From Deltaproteobacteria bacterium (lineage in GTDB: Bacteria > Myxococcota_A > UBA796 > SXON01): a stretch of DNA of 64,000 bases. The notes beneath the pieces were generated by a model that was given only the letters and a program-made list of their open reading frames with translations, made no database searches and was not told the origin of the DNA. Positions 33,753 through 42,086 of this stretch are shown one piece after another (the first letter of the stretch is position 1; each line of letters opens with the position of its first letter). The stretch covers positions 1-64,000 of the forward strand of contig CANFCK010000010.1 of assembly GCA_947445035.1 (NCBI GenBank). Direction: 5' to 3'. The translations under genes were made by a program, and so were the position numbers.

Positions 33753-35858
33753 CTAATCCTCGAGCGCTTCCTTGCGCGACAGGCGGATCTTGCCCATGCG
33801 GTCGATGTCGATGACCCGCACGAGGACCTCGTCGCCTTCCTGCACCACGTCGGTGACCTGGTTGACGCGTTCCTTGGCGAGGTGGCTGATGTGCACCAAG
33901 CCATCGGTACCCGGGAAGATCTCGACGAAGGCGCCGAAGTCGACGATGCGCTTGACCACGCCGACGTACAGCTTGCCGATTTCGGCCTCCGCGGTGATCT
34001 CGCGGAGCATGGCGATGGCGGCCGCGGACTTGGCCTGGTCGTTGCTGGCGACGTCGATCTTGCCGTCGTCGTGGACGGTGATCTTGCAGCCGGTCTTGTC
34101 CTGCAGGCCACGGATGACCTTGCCTCCGGGGCCGATGACGTCCTTGATCTTCTCGGTCTTGATCTGGATGGTGGTGATCCGCGGCGCCCAGGGCGACATC
34201 TCAGCGCGGTGAGTGGAGATGGTCTTGCCCATCTCGGACAGGATGTGAAGCCGGCCCTCACGCGCCTGCTGCAGCGCCTTGTTCATGATCTCGCGGCTGA
34301 CGCCGGAAATCTTGGTGTCCATCTGGAAGGCGGTGATGCCGGCGGTGGAGCCGGTCACCTTGAAGTCCATGTCACCGAGGTGATCTTCGTCGCCGAGGAT
34401 GTCGCTCAGGACCGCGAAGTCGTCGCCTTCTTTGATGAGGCCCATCGCGATGCCGGCCACGGGGGCCTTCATCGGGACGCCGGCATCCAAGAGCGCGAGG
34501 GTCGCGGCGCAGACGCTGCCCATCGAGGAGGAGCCGTTGCTTTCGAGCACGTCGCAGCTGGCCCGGATGACGTAGGGGAAGGCCTCCTGTGCGGGGAGGA
34601 CGTACTGGACGGCGCGGTGCGCGAGCACACCATGGCCAATCTCGCGGCGCTTGGGCCCGCGGAGAGGGCTGGCCTCGCCGGTGCAGAAGGGCGGGAAGTT
34701 GTACTGCAACATCCAGCGGCGGAAGGCGCTGGTGGCCCCTGCGAAGTCGATGCGCTGGGCCTCATCGTCGACACCGAGCGCGACCGTGGCGAACACCTGG
34801 GTCTCGCCGCGGGTGAAGACCGCGGAGCCGTGGGCGCGCGCCGAGACGCCGACTTCGGTCCAGATGGGGCGGATCTCGTCGGTGGCGCGGCCGTCGATGC
34901 GCACGCCGGTCGCGATGACCTGGCCGCGCATGCCGACCTTCACCAACTTCTCGACCACTTCGAGGGCGGTTGCGCCCGCGGCAGCCACAGCGGCGCTGTC
35001 GGCGAGGCCCGCGCTGGCGGCGGCCACGGCGGCGGCCTTGGCGGCGGCCATCGCATCCTTGCGCTCTTGCTTGCCACGAAGGCCGAGGGCAGCCTTGACG
35101 CCCGCACCGGCGGCATCCTTGACCTTGGCGACCACGGTCTCGTCGTGCTTGACCGCTTCCGGAATCGGGCGCTTGGCGACGCTCCCCGTGAGCTCGCGCA
35201 GCTTGTCGATTGCGGTGCAGATTTCCTTGATGACGCTGTGCCCGAGGTCCATCGCGTCGAGCATCTGGGCCTCGGAGACCTCCTTGCCCCCGCCTTCGAC
35301 CATGCAGATGGCGTCGGCCGTGCCGGCGACCACGATGTTGAGCTCCGCACCGTCAGCCTGGGCGCGGGTGGGGTTGACGTAGAGCTGCCCACCGAAGCTG
35401 ACGACACGCACCGCGGCGGCCGGCTGCTTCAGGGGCACGTCGCTGATATGGGCGGCGGCGGCGGCCCCGCAAACCGTGAGGACATCAGGGTCGTTGTCGG
35501 TGTCGAACGACAACACGGTGCCGATGATCTGGGTCTCGTAGCGCCAGGTCTTCGGGAAGAGCGGGCGGATGGGACGGTCGGTGATGCGGGCGATGAGAAT
35601 CTCACGCTCGTTGCTGCGGCCTTCCCGCTTGGGGAAGCTGCCGGGGATCTTGCCGTAGCCGCCGGTGCGGTCCATGTACTCAACGGTGAGCGGCAAGAAG
35701 TCGAAGCGCGCGGGGGTGTGTGCGGCGACGCAGGTGACGAGCACGGCGCTGTCGCCTTGACGGACGACGACGGAGCCCGCCGACTGCTTGGCGTACTTGC
35801 CGGTTTCGATGGTGAGGGTACGGCCGCCGACTTCGACGGAAACAGAATGGATGTTCAT
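33753..35858 (-). CDS. pnp: Polyribonucleotide nucleotidyltransferase (PNPase)
   Basis: 701 residues. Two RNase PH domains (VQRELTFEAPGR-type segments; here MDRTGGYGKIPGSFPKREGR and a second EIGHGVLAHRAVQYVLP, with SSSMGSVCAATLALLDAG), an all-helical linker, then KH (IQTEKIKDVIGPGGKVIRGL-like, with IGPGGK) and S1 domain (GKLYVGVVKRIVDFGAFVEI, ending KIRLSRKEALED). The enzyme degrades RNA 3'-5' using phosphate in the degradosome and quality control. It follows rpsO as in most bacteria, with a 197-base gap containing a hairpin. No truncation or frameshift. Length is typical. Confidence 0.98.
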   Translation of the reverse strand: MNIHSVSVEVGGRTLTIETGKYAKQSAGSVVVRQGDSAVLVTCVAAHTPARFDFLPLTVEYMDRTGGYGKIPGSFPKREGRSNEREILIARITDRPIRPLFPKTWRYETQIIGTVLSFDTDNDPDVLTVCGAAAAAHISDVPLKQPAAAVRVVSFGGQLYVNPTRAQADGAELNIVVAGTADAICMVEGGGKEVSEAQMLDAMDLGHSVIKEICTAIDKLRELTGSVAKRPIPEAVKHDETVVAKVKDAAGAGVKAALGLRGKQERKDAMAAAKAAAVAAASAGLADSAAVAAAGATALEVVEKLVKVGMRGQVIATGVRIDGRATDEIRPIWTEVGVSARAHGSAVFTRGETQVFATVALGVDDEAQRIDFAGATSAFRRWMLQYNFPPFCTGEASPLRGPKRREIGHGVLAHRAVQYVLPAQEAFPYVIRASCDVLESNGSSSMGSVCAATLALLDAGVPMKAPVAGIAMGLIKEGDDFAVLSDILGDEDHLGDMDFKVTGSTAGITAFQMDTKISGVSREIMNKALQQAREGRLHILSEMGKTISTHRAEMSPWAPRITTIQIKTEKIKDVIGPGGKVIRGLQDKTGCKITVHDDGKIDVASNDQAKSAAAIAMLREITAEAEIGKLYVGVVKRIVDFGAFVEIFPGTDGLVHISHLAKERVNQVTDVVQEGDEVLVRVIDIDRMGKIRLSRKEALED

Positions 35859-36020
35859 TTGTGCCTTTATCTTGGTGAAAAAGCACCCTTGACGACCCTA
35901 CTCCATGAACCGTGGACCTGCTCGGAGCGAGCGTGCCCCAGAAAATCTGGAGGCGCTCAGTCCGCGAAGACCCGCGGAGGCGGGACGCGTTGGGGTGCGG
36001 GAGATTGAAAGAACGGGAGG

Positions 36021-36052
36021 AAAAGCGCGACGGCGGCCCGTTGGCCGCCGCG
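36021..36052 (-). terminator. Hairpin in the rpsO-pnp gap, possible attenuating terminator
   Basis: In the transcript, an eight-base stem (CGGCGGCC with GGCCGCCG, 36031-36050 on the plus strand) has a four-base loop. It is followed after six bases by TTTT. It lies directly after the rpsO stop. In E. coli the rpsO-pnp gap has a terminator and an RNase III site, so a partial terminator or processing hairpin fits. Confidence 0.45.
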
Positions 36053-36055
36053 AGT

Positions 36056-36325
36056 TCAGGAACGAAGCTTGAGTTTCTTGACCAGGACCGCGTGCCGCGA
36101 GGCACTCTCGGACTTCAGGTACTTCAGGAGCCGCCGGCGTTGGCCGACGAGCGCCAGGAGTCCACGGCGTCCGTGGTGGTCCTTCTTGTGGGTACGGAAG
36201 TGCTCGGTGAGGGTGTTGATTCGCTCCGTCTGGAGCGCCACCTGCACTTCGGTGCTGCCGGTGTCGGTTTCGTGGGTGCGGAATGCGGCGACGATCTCGT
36301 CCTTCCGCGTGTGATGCAAGGCCAT
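36056..36325 (-). CDS. rpsO: 30S ribosomal protein S15
   Basis: 89 residues, exactly the usual size. [51 protein letters not shown] and [12 protein letters not shown] are all S15 signatures. It binds 16S rRNA in the central domain and assembles the 30S platform. A clear sigma-70-type promoter (36399-36427) lies about 75 bases upstream, so pnp is probably expressed from the same transcript. The classic rpsO-pnp order supports both calls. Confidence 0.98.
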   Translation of the reverse strand: MALHHTRKDEIVAAFRTHETDTGSTEVQVALQTERINTLTEHFRTHKKDHHGRRGLLALVGQRRRLLKYLKSESASRHAVLVKKLKLRS

Positions 36326-36398
36326 GGATACTCCGTTGGTTTCGTCGAACCGCTTCCGCCGGGCATGGCACTCGGACGGCACAGAAACGACGACGCGG

Positions 36399-36427
36399 CG
36401 TCTATCGGATTGGGGTCCTCGCGTCAA
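36399..36427 (-). promoter_or_regulatory. Sigma-70-type promoter for rpsO
   Basis: On the minus strand TTGACG (36422-36427) and TAGACG (36399-36404) are separated by 17 bases. The -35 box is close to consensus; the -10 box is moderate. It points at rpsO, whose ATG is at 36325, and leaves a leader of about 65 bases. Confidence 0.55.
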
Positions 36428-36456
36428 CCGACGGCGGGCGTTACCGAGTCCGGAAC

Positions 36457-37344
36457 ATGGATCTCGGCCCGGTCGACGCGCGCCTGCTTCCCGTCCTGCC
36501 GCTCCGTGAAAGCTGGGTCGTCCTGGCCGAGGCGCCCCCCGAGCGCGCGGCGGGGACGCCGCTCCTGCTTGCCAGCAGCGATCCCGCGGCGCCCGTGCTC
36601 GCCGGGGTTGAGATCGACGGCGGCAACTGGATCGGGGCGACCATCGCGACCGCAACGGGCGCGGGTACGCGCTGTGGCGGCACCATCGACCGGATTGTGG
36701 AGGCGGCCTGGGTCGAGTGGGCCTTGCCTCCGTGGTCAGAAACATGCCTGAACGCCGGTAGTTGCCCAGGCGTGGTCGCCGACGCCGCCTGGAGCGTGCC
36801 GGGACGCCATCTGATCGTCGCCCATCTCGTCCACAACCGCCGCTGTGGCAAGCCCCTGAGCTGGGCGCGCGCGGCGGGGTTCGGCGAGTTTTCCCCACGC
36901 CCGGCGCTCCCCTCGGACAGCGACTCCCTCACCAATCTGGCGCTGGCGTCGTTTCGACGGCTCCCCGCGTGGACCGACATCCAGATCCGCTTTCTTGGCG
37001 AAGCCCAGCCCCTCGACGCGCCGGAGTGGGACACCAGCGGCGGCGGCTACCCGGACGTCGCTCGATTCGACGTCCCTGGCGAACCGGTCATCACTGTCGC
37101 CGGGCAGACCGGCGGCTGTCCAGGTGCGTTCACCGCGGAGCTGTCGGCGGTCTTCCGCACGCGCGTCACCAGCGGCGTGATCGAGCTGGTGCCGGTCCAA
37201 GGATCGGGCGTTCTCAACGCCGGCTTCGCGCCCCGAATCCTGGATCTGCTCGACGGCGGGCTTCGATTTGCTGACGCCCTCCGGACGGGGGGCGCGGGCC
37301 TGGTGGGCGTGGATGCGCGGCCGCTGCGGCCAGATGGGTGTTGA
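36457..37344 (+). CDS. Uncharacterised protein with several cysteines
   Basis: 295 residues from ATG 36457. The residues upstream of this start are not protein-like, and no clear ribosome site helps. The protein reads like a beta-rich domain: [37 protein letters not shown], a [12 protein letters not shown] stretch, and Gly-rich [15 protein letters not shown]. About six Cys are scattered. No signal peptide, membrane helix or catalytic motif is visible. It is divergent from rpsO, sharing the 130-base gap. Function unknown. Confidence 0.5.
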   Translation: MDLGPVDARLLPVLPLRESWVVLAEAPPERAAGTPLLLASSDPAAPVLAGVEIDGGNWIGATIATATGAGTRCGGTIDRIVEAAWVEWALPPWSETCLNAGSCPGVVADAAWSVPGRHLIVAHLVHNRRCGKPLSWARAAGFGEFSPRPALPSDSDSLTNLALASFRRLPAWTDIQIRFLGEAQPLDAPEWDTSGGGYPDVARFDVPGEPVITVAGQTGGCPGAFTAELSAVFRTRVTSGVIELVPVQGSGVLNAGFAPRILDLLDGGLRFADALRTGGAGLVGVDARPLRPDGC

Positions 37345-37363
37345 GGCACGCCGGTTGGCGCCC

Positions 37364-38110
37364 CTACGGCCGAACCGTCACCGCCGAAAACACGAACGAG
37401 CCCGCCGTCAGCGCGCTCAGCGCTATGTTGACGTCCTCGTAGTCATCGGGATGCGCGTTGACCAGTCCGGCCACGCCGACGGCGTACACGCCCGGCTTCG
37501 AAAATGCCGAGCCCGGCACCTCGACGACCAGCTCGCCGGCCGCGTGCGTCAGGCGATACAGCGCTGCGATGTCCGTGGGCATGGAGTCGTAGACGGTCTC
37601 GCCGTCCTCCAAGCGCACTACGGTAACGACGATATTGTCGTACGCCGCGCCGGTCAGATCGACCACGAGCGGCTCGGCCTTGGCCTGCTCCGCCTCGATG
37701 GCCGCCTTGGGGGCGTCGGGCGTCACCAGCGCCAACCGGTGGGTGCCGTCGTCGCGCTCGACCGCCAAGCTCACCTCGTCGCCGGCGTCCCAGCCCAGCC
37801 CATCGGTGGTGTCGGCGACCCAGGCCCCCTCGGCTTCCGCGCGCAGCGGCACCGCACCAACCTCCATCTCCAAAACGATCGACGCATCCGTGATCACCGG
37901 GGCCTCGTCAAGCTCGTCAACGTTGCTGGCATCGGCCAACAGCACCCGCGCGGTGCTCCCCGAGGCATAGGCGCTTTCGCCCAGCTCCACGCCCGGCGGC
38001 AGCGGCTCAACGCCCATGTACACGCTCTGCACGACCAGCGGGTTGGTCAGGTCGTCGAAGGCCTCGGAGAGCGCCAGGAAGTCGGCACAACCGACCAGAA
38101 GGAGCAGCAT
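37364..38110 (-). CDS. Lipoprotein, unknown function
   Basis: 248 residues from ATG 38110, giving a short lipoprotein signal, MLLLLVGCADF (lipobox LVGC). Upstream in-frame residues are Arg-rich and unlikely. The mature protein has a central acidic part (SNVDELDEAPVITDASI) and repeated beta-strand-like segments (SLAVERDDGTHRLALV, NIVVTVVRLEDGE) ending VFSAVTVRP. It resembles the many uncharacterised myxobacterial lipoproteins. It is convergent with the gene at 36457-37344. Confidence 0.6.
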   Translation of the reverse strand: MLLLLVGCADFLALSEAFDDLTNPLVVQSVYMGVEPLPPGVELGESAYASGSTARVLLADASNVDELDEAPVITDASIVLEMEVGAVPLRAEAEGAWVADTTDGLGWDAGDEVSLAVERDDGTHRLALVTPDAPKAAIEAEQAKAEPLVVDLTGAAYDNIVVTVVRLEDGETVYDSMPTDIAALYRLTHAAGELVVEVPGSAFSKPGVYAVGVAGLVNAHPDDYEDVNIALSALTAGSFVFSAVTVRP

Positions 38111-38187
38111 GGGGGGCGGAGCCTCGATTCCGTGATCGGATCGTGCTGCCCCCGACAACAGGGCCAAGACCAACGGCGGCCGCCTGC

Positions 38188-38208
38188 GGCGCCGGACTTC
38201 CCGGCGCC
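38188..38208. repeat. Inverted repeat, eight-base arms
   Basis: GGCGCCGG at 38188-38195 pairs with CCGGCGCC at 38201-38208 around a five-base loop. No T-run follows, so this may be a protein-binding or structured site rather than a terminator. Confidence 0.6.
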
Positions 38209-38250
38209 GGGTGTTCGCTCTGGGCCTGCAGCGCTCCACTCCCCCCGGGT

Positions 38251-38269
38251 CCCGCGGACCTGCCGCGGG
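38251..38269. repeat. Inverted repeat, seven-base arms
   Basis: CCCGCGG at 38251-38257 pairs with CCGCGGG at 38263-38269 around a five-base loop. It is 42 bases from the previous inverted repeat and has the same loop length. Confidence 0.6.
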
Positions 38270-38493
38270 GCCGCCGCGGCGTCGTGTTGCAGAACGCTGG
38301 TCGACGCGGGTCAGTCGTCAAGAAGGTGACAAAATCCTGGCCAGAGAGAGAGAGTACCGCACCAAACGAGGTGTACGATGTTTCGTCGAGGATTTTCCCC
38401 TTCGCATGTGTTTTTTCCCGCGGCAGCACCACCGAGCGTTTCTTCCCGGTCTCGGTCGCCGTGCCGACGGCGGCGGTCAAGGCGGTACGGGCG

Positions 38494-39164
38494 ATGATGG
38501 AGGTGTTGAACCTCACCGCCGACCAGGCGCCCTGGCGCTTCCCCGACACGCCGAACCTCCAGACGTTGACGAATGGCGATCTCGATGGCGACGGGCTCGC
38601 CGACCTGGTCGCCGATGGGGTCGTGTACCTGGGTGCGACCCTCGGCACGGGTGGGACATTCGAGCCCTCAGACGGCGTGGAAGTAGCGGGGCTCGTCGAC
38701 TACGCTGGAGACGTCGACGGGGACGGTCTCGACGATGTGTGGTTGTACGAGCACGGCATCAGCTGGTCCTCCGGCACCATCACCATCCAGGCGCACCGCA
38801 GAGCGTGGTCGGCGCCCCCCATGTGCTCGTGACCATCTCCGATACCCCGGACACCGAGCTGCCAGAGATCGCCGGCTCGATCGGCGATGTCGACCGCGAC
38901 GGACGGGGCGACTTCGCCACAGGCGCCGTGAACGTGCTGATCAAGGCGGAAGACGACGAGGAGAAGCACTATCGCGAAGCCCGCCTGTTCCGCGGCGCGG
39001 CGCTCGACGGAGCCGTGCTCATCGACGATGCCGAACGTCGTATCGGTTACGATGTTCTGAGCCTGGACCACTCCGATCTGACCGGCGACGGCGTGGAGGA
39101 TCCGTTCCTGAGCAGCTTCAGTGGTGGGATCGGCATCATGGACGGCGCGAGCGTGTTTCCGTAA
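38494..39164 (+). pseudogene. Frameshifted FG-GAP repeat protein remnant
   Basis: The reading frame from ATG 38494 encodes NGDLDGDGLADLV and AGDVDGDGLDDVWLYEHG, typical FG-GAP (integrin-alpha-like) calcium loops, and stops at 38832. The adjacent frame carries on with IGDVDRDGRGDFATGAVNVL and then LTGDGVEDPFLSSF to a stop at 39164. Adding one C in the run of six (38815-38820) would fuse the two parts. There is no signal peptide and only two or three repeats, so it looks like a truncated copy of the FG-GAP genes at 52-55 kb as well as a frameshifted one. It could be a real pseudogene or a sequencing error. Confidence 0.6.
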
Positions 39165-39284
39165 CGACGGTTTCGGCCGTCCGTTAGTCGTAGAGCCTGT
39201 GCTTCGGCTCGACATCGGGAGCTTCGCGGCCTCTCCGAAAAGAGCTGTCCCCCACAACCGCTGCGTGCGGGGTCATACAAGACG

Positions 39285-39818
39285 ATGGTGATGGTCGCCC
39301 CCGCTCCCCGCACCCGTGCCGAGCTCGACGACGAGCTGGTGAGCACGATCCAGGCGGAAGCAGGGCGCGCCTTCAACCTCGCACGGCGCCTCGTGGGCGA
39401 CGACGCCGACGCTGCCGACGCCGTGCAAGCCGCCTGGCTGCGTGCGTGGCGTAATCGCGACGCCTTCCGTGGGGAAGGTCCCGCGGCGGCATGGCTGCGC
39501 GCCATCGTGGTCCGCGAGAGCCTCCGCACGCTGCGGTGGCGCTCCCTCCGCCGGTGGTTCCCCGTCGGGGATCGGGTCCCCGACGTCGTTTCAGAGGGTC
39601 TGTCGGGCGACATCGCCATGGATGCTGCGCGCGTCCGACGCCTCGCCGCGACGCTCCCCGCCCAACAGCGCATCGCGTTCACGCTGCGCTTCGATGAAGG
39701 CTGGACCGTGCCCGAGATCGCCCTGGCGCTCCAACTCAGCCCCGAAACCGTGAAGACCCACCTCAACCGTGCGCTGGCCCGTGTTCGCCACACCCTCGGA
39801 GTCGACCATGCGCTGTGA
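39285..39818 (+). CDS. ECF-type RNA polymerase sigma factor (second)
   Basis: 177 residues. Region 2: AFNLARRLVGDDADAADAVQAAWLRAWRNRDAFRGEG and AWLRAIVVRESLRTLRWRS. Region 4: LPAQQRIAFTLRFDEGWTVPEIALAL then SPETVKTHLNRALARVRHTL, a complete helix-turn-helix. The start may be ATG 39285 or the ATG two codons later. The downstream anti-sigma gene starts 11 bases before this stop, so the three genes (sigma, anti-sigma, CpxP-like) form an operon. Confidence 0.92.
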   Translation: MVMVAPAPRTRAELDDELVSTIQAEAGRAFNLARRLVGDDADAADAVQAAWLRAWRNRDAFRGEGPAAAWLRAIVVRESLRTLRWRSLRRWFPVGDRVPDVVSEGLSGDIAMDAARVRRLAATLPAQQRIAFTLRFDEGWTVPEIALALQLSPETVKTHLNRALARVRHTLGVDHAL

Positions 39819-40353
39819 ATCCGTCCAGAGCGCGCTCGTAGACGGGCGCCCGTTGTCGGCGGCTGACGACAAGCACCTGCCCGACTGCGCGGCGTGTGCC
39901 CGGCTGGTGGCCACGCTCGGTGTGTGGCAGGCCGCGCCGCTGCGCGAGCGCGACGAGCTGGCGGCTCCTTCCGTCACGGCGCTGCGTCGCGGCGTACGGG
40001 GCCAACGCCTGCGCGAGTTCGGCCTGGCCGCGGCAACCATCCTCCTCATCGGGCTGGCGCTGCCGCAGCTCCGGACGCAGGAGCAACCGGCGCTCTTGGC
40101 GATCGGCACCCTTTCCGGCACCACCTCTGACGAAGGGGTCGAGGCCGTCGCGTCCGAAGCGGCGCTCGTCGCGACCGAGCTGATCGCGGCCGCCCGCCCG
40201 GAAACCGGCGCCGACGAAGCCCTGCTGCTCGCGATGGTCTCGCTCGACCGGATGGACGCACCCGCCGAGGGGCTCCCCGACACCGACCTGCTGACCCTGC
40301 TCGACCCCTACGACACCGATCCCGACCCGCTCATCACCTTAGGAGACCTCTGA
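39808..40353 (+). CDS. Membrane-anchored zinc-finger-type anti-sigma factor
   Basis: 181 residues from ATG 39808. The N-terminal part carries HLPDCAACARL, an H-x3-C-x2-C zinc motif of anti-sigma domains, followed by a hydrophobic segment (LAAATILLIGLALP, about 73-87) and an extracytoplasmic Ala/Asp-rich tail ending in PDPLITLGDL. This is the expected shape of an anti-sigma that holds the cognate ECF factor at the membrane. The overlap with the sigma gene and with the next gene (shared last base region at 40353) supports a single unit. Confidence 0.85.
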   Translation: MRCESVQSALVDGRPLSAADDKHLPDCAACARLVATLGVWQAAPLRERDELAAPSVTALRRGVRGQRLREFGLAAATILLIGLALPQLRTQEQPALLAIGTLSGTTSDEGVEAVASEAALVATELIAAARPETGADEALLLAMVSLDRMDAPAEGLPDTDLLTLLDPYDTDPDPLITLGDL

Positions 40354-40871
40354 TGCTCACCATCCTTTTCCTCTGCCTCTCGACCGCCTTCGCCAGCCCC
40401 TTCGAACCCCTGCCTCCCGGCGGTCCCGACCAGGGAGAACACGGCGGCGGCGGGCGCGGGAACGAAGGCGAAAAACTCATGAAGAACTTCTCGAAGCTCT
40501 CCGAGCGGCTGGGCCTCTCTGCCGAGCAGAAAACGGCCGTCGAAAAGCTCTACTTCGACAACAAAGCCGCCGGCATCGATCTGAAGGCGAAGTCCGACAA
40601 GGCGCGCTTGGAGATGGAGCGGCTGATGATGGCCCCGACCGTCGACGAAAAATCCGCGATCAAGGCATTCGATGCGGCCGCCGGCGCAGAAGTCGATGTG
40701 CGCCGCAACGACCTGAAGCTGATGCTCGGCATCCGCAAGACCCTGACTGCCGAGCAGTGGTCGCAGCTGGACAGCATGCGCGACGAGGCCAAGGGCGAGC
40801 GGCGTGAGCGCCGCGAAGAAAAGCGCGACGGCGGCCGCGGTGAAGGTGAGGGCGAACGCAGCGAAGACTGA
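40353..40871 (+). CDS. CpxP/Spy-like periplasmic protein
   Basis: 172 residues with a signal peptide (MLTILFLCLSTAFA) and a helical mature part: SKLSERLGLSAEQKTAVEKLY, RLEMERLMMAPTVDEKSAIKAFDAAAGAEVDVRRND and RKTLTAEQWSQLDSM, a pair of LTxxQ-type motifs. The C-terminus is Arg/Glu/Gly-rich. Spy/CpxP-type proteins act as periplasmic chaperones or stress adaptors controlled by envelope-stress systems. Here it is the last gene of an ECF sigma/anti-sigma unit, which suggests the sigma responds to envelope or metal stress and that this protein closes the feedback loop. Confidence 0.78.
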   Translation: MLTILFLCLSTAFASPFEPLPPGGPDQGEHGGGGRGNEGEKLMKNFSKLSERLGLSAEQKTAVEKLYFDNKAAGIDLKAKSDKARLEMERLMMAPTVDEKSAIKAFDAAAGAEVDVRRNDLKLMLGIRKTLTAEQWSQLDSMRDEAKGERRERREEKRDGGRGEGEGERSED

Positions 40872-40904
40872 GGTTGGGGCGGCGGCTTCGAGGCTCCCTC
40901 GGAA

Positions 40905-41477
40905 TCAGTAGACGCCCGGCAAAAACCGCTTCGTCCGCGCCATGTACGCCGCGTAGCGCTCACCGAACGCCGCCAAGAGCAACCGCTCCTCGGCCCGCGC
41001 CCGCAGATCGCCCACGATCAGGTTCAGTACAAATCCCGCCACGGTCGCGACGTTGGGCGTCACAAGCAGCGTCGCGACCCCCACCAGCACCAGCCCGGTG
41101 TAGATCGGGTGGCGGACCACCGAAAACGGCCCCTCGGTGCACAGCTCGTGCGCCTCTGTCAGCACGGCGCGGAGCCGCCAGGAACGGAAAACCACCAACA
41201 CGCGGATCATCGACCACGTGCTCGCCAGCATGACCGGGACCGCGAGGAGCTGCACTGACAGTGGCAGCACGGCTTCACCGCCCCGCCAGACAGCCCACCC
41301 GGCGCCGCCGTACAAACACGCGAACGCCCCGACATGCGCCCACACCAACATCGTCGCGCGGGGGTCGGCGTGGGCCGTCGCCCCATCGCGATGGCTGCCA
41401 GAGGCCCGATCAAGCTGGCCGCGAATCAGGAACGGCGCCCAGAAAAGCGCCTGGAGGGCAAAGTAGAGGACGGTCAT
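40905..41477 (-). CDS. ICMT/PEMT-family membrane methyltransferase
   Basis: 190 residues with four or five hydrophobic segments. The C-terminal part has GPFSVVRHPIYTGLVLVGVA and LRARAEERLLLAAFGERYAAYMARTKRFLPGVY, the RHPxY and ExxL...Y..Y..RT.R motifs of isoprenylcysteine carboxyl- and phospholipid N-methyltransferases. It probably methylates a small lipid or isoprenoid substrate with SAM. It starts 4 bases before the ccdB stop, so it lies at the end of a ccdA-ccdB-methyltransferase run. Confidence 0.85.
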   Translation of the reverse strand: MTVLYFALQALFWAPFLIRGQLDRASGSHRDGATAHADPRATMLVWAHVGAFACLYGGAGWAVWRGGEAVLPLSVQLLAVPVMLASTWSMIRVLVVFRSWRLRAVLTEAHELCTEGPFSVVRHPIYTGLVLVGVATLLVTPNVATVAGFVLNLIVGDLRARAEERLLLAAFGERYAAYMARTKRFLPGVY

Positions 41478-41791
41478 CGCCGCGCACGCGAGATCACGAG
41501 GTCGATCGCGGCGATGATGCGGTCCGCCTCGTCGGCAAGGCTGGCGACGCGCTCGCCCAGGCGGTCGACAGCAATGGAAACAATCTCGAGCGGATGTAGC
41601 ACCACTTCCACGGCATCAACGTGAAAGCTCGGATTCAGGTTGGGCTCGGCCGCCGGGACCGACGACGCCAACACCAGCGGGATGACGACGCGCCGCCGAT
41701 AGCCGTCCAGCCGTTGCGACTGGACGATCACGACGAATGGAATGTCGTGACGATGGGCTCCAAGATTCCGATGTACGTCAAACTGCGCCAT
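41474..41791 (-). CDS. ccdB: CcdB-type toxin (gyrase poison)
   Basis: 105 residues, the CcdB size (about 101). MAQFDVHRNLG, IPFVVIVQSQRLDGYRRRVVIPLV and the C-terminal RVASLADEADRIIAAIDLVIS align with CcdB: the SH3-like start and the final helix that contacts GyrA. CcdB traps DNA gyrase on DNA and kills cells lacking its antitoxin. The ATG overlaps the ccdA stop by one base (TGATG), the standard order of antitoxin then toxin. The last three conserved residues WGI of F-plasmid CcdB are not seen, since the C-terminus ends ISRARR, so activity is not certain. Confidence 0.88.
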   Translation of the reverse strand: MAQFDVHRNLGAHRHDIPFVVIVQSQRLDGYRRRVVIPLVLASSVPAAEPNLNPSFHVDAVEVVLHPLEIVSIAVDRLGERVASLADEADRIIAAIDLVISRARR

Positions 41792-42039
41792 CAGAGCGTC
41801 GAGTGCTCATCAGCGAACGAGCCGAGCCGCTCCCCGAACCCATTCCAGGCCGCTACGGCGACGGCGAGTGAGCGGTCGGCCTCGACACGTTTGGCGTACT
41901 CCGCCTCGAGGTACTCCGATAGCAGCGCCTCAACCCGCTCGGACAGGTTTCCGGTGAGATCCCGCACCTTGAGGACCAAATCCTCGTTCAACGACAGGTT
42001 CACCGCCCGCTTCGCCGCCCGCGCGTTGTGCACCGACAT
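41791..42039 (-). CDS. ccdA: CcdA-type antitoxin
   Basis: 82 residues from ATG 42039. N-terminal ribbon-helix-helix part (RAAKRAVNLSLNEDLV, RDLTGNLSERVEALLSEYL) binds DNA, and the C-terminal disordered stretch ends WNGFGERLGSFADEH, containing the FADE motif that neutralises CcdB. It is read first in the pair and overlaps the toxin by one base, which allows autoregulation by the complex. Residues upstream of this start are not protein-like. Confidence 0.88.
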   Translation of the reverse strand: MSVHNARAAKRAVNLSLNEDLVLKVRDLTGNLSERVEALLSEYLEAEYAKRVEADRSLAVAVAAWNGFGERLGSFADEHSTL

Positions 42040-42086
42040 CAACACCTCGTGCGCATCGTATGCGCATGACGCGCGGGCGGCAAGGC

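Larger units (their letters stand above)
38111..38493. other. Gap of 383 bases with strong inverted repeats
   Basis: This intergenic stretch between a minus-strand lipoprotein and a broken plus-strand gene holds two perfect GC inverted repeats (listed separately) and a short GA-rich run near 38345. The open frames across it are Arg/Pro/Gly-rich and unlike the neighbours. It may carry the promoter of the lipoprotein gene. Confidence 0.4.

Noticed and set aside
33882..36008. A 708-codon open frame on the plus strand opposite pnp
   Set aside because: It mirrors the pnp codons, contains runs of Gly, Asp and His typical of antisense frames in GC-rich DNA, and shows no domain.
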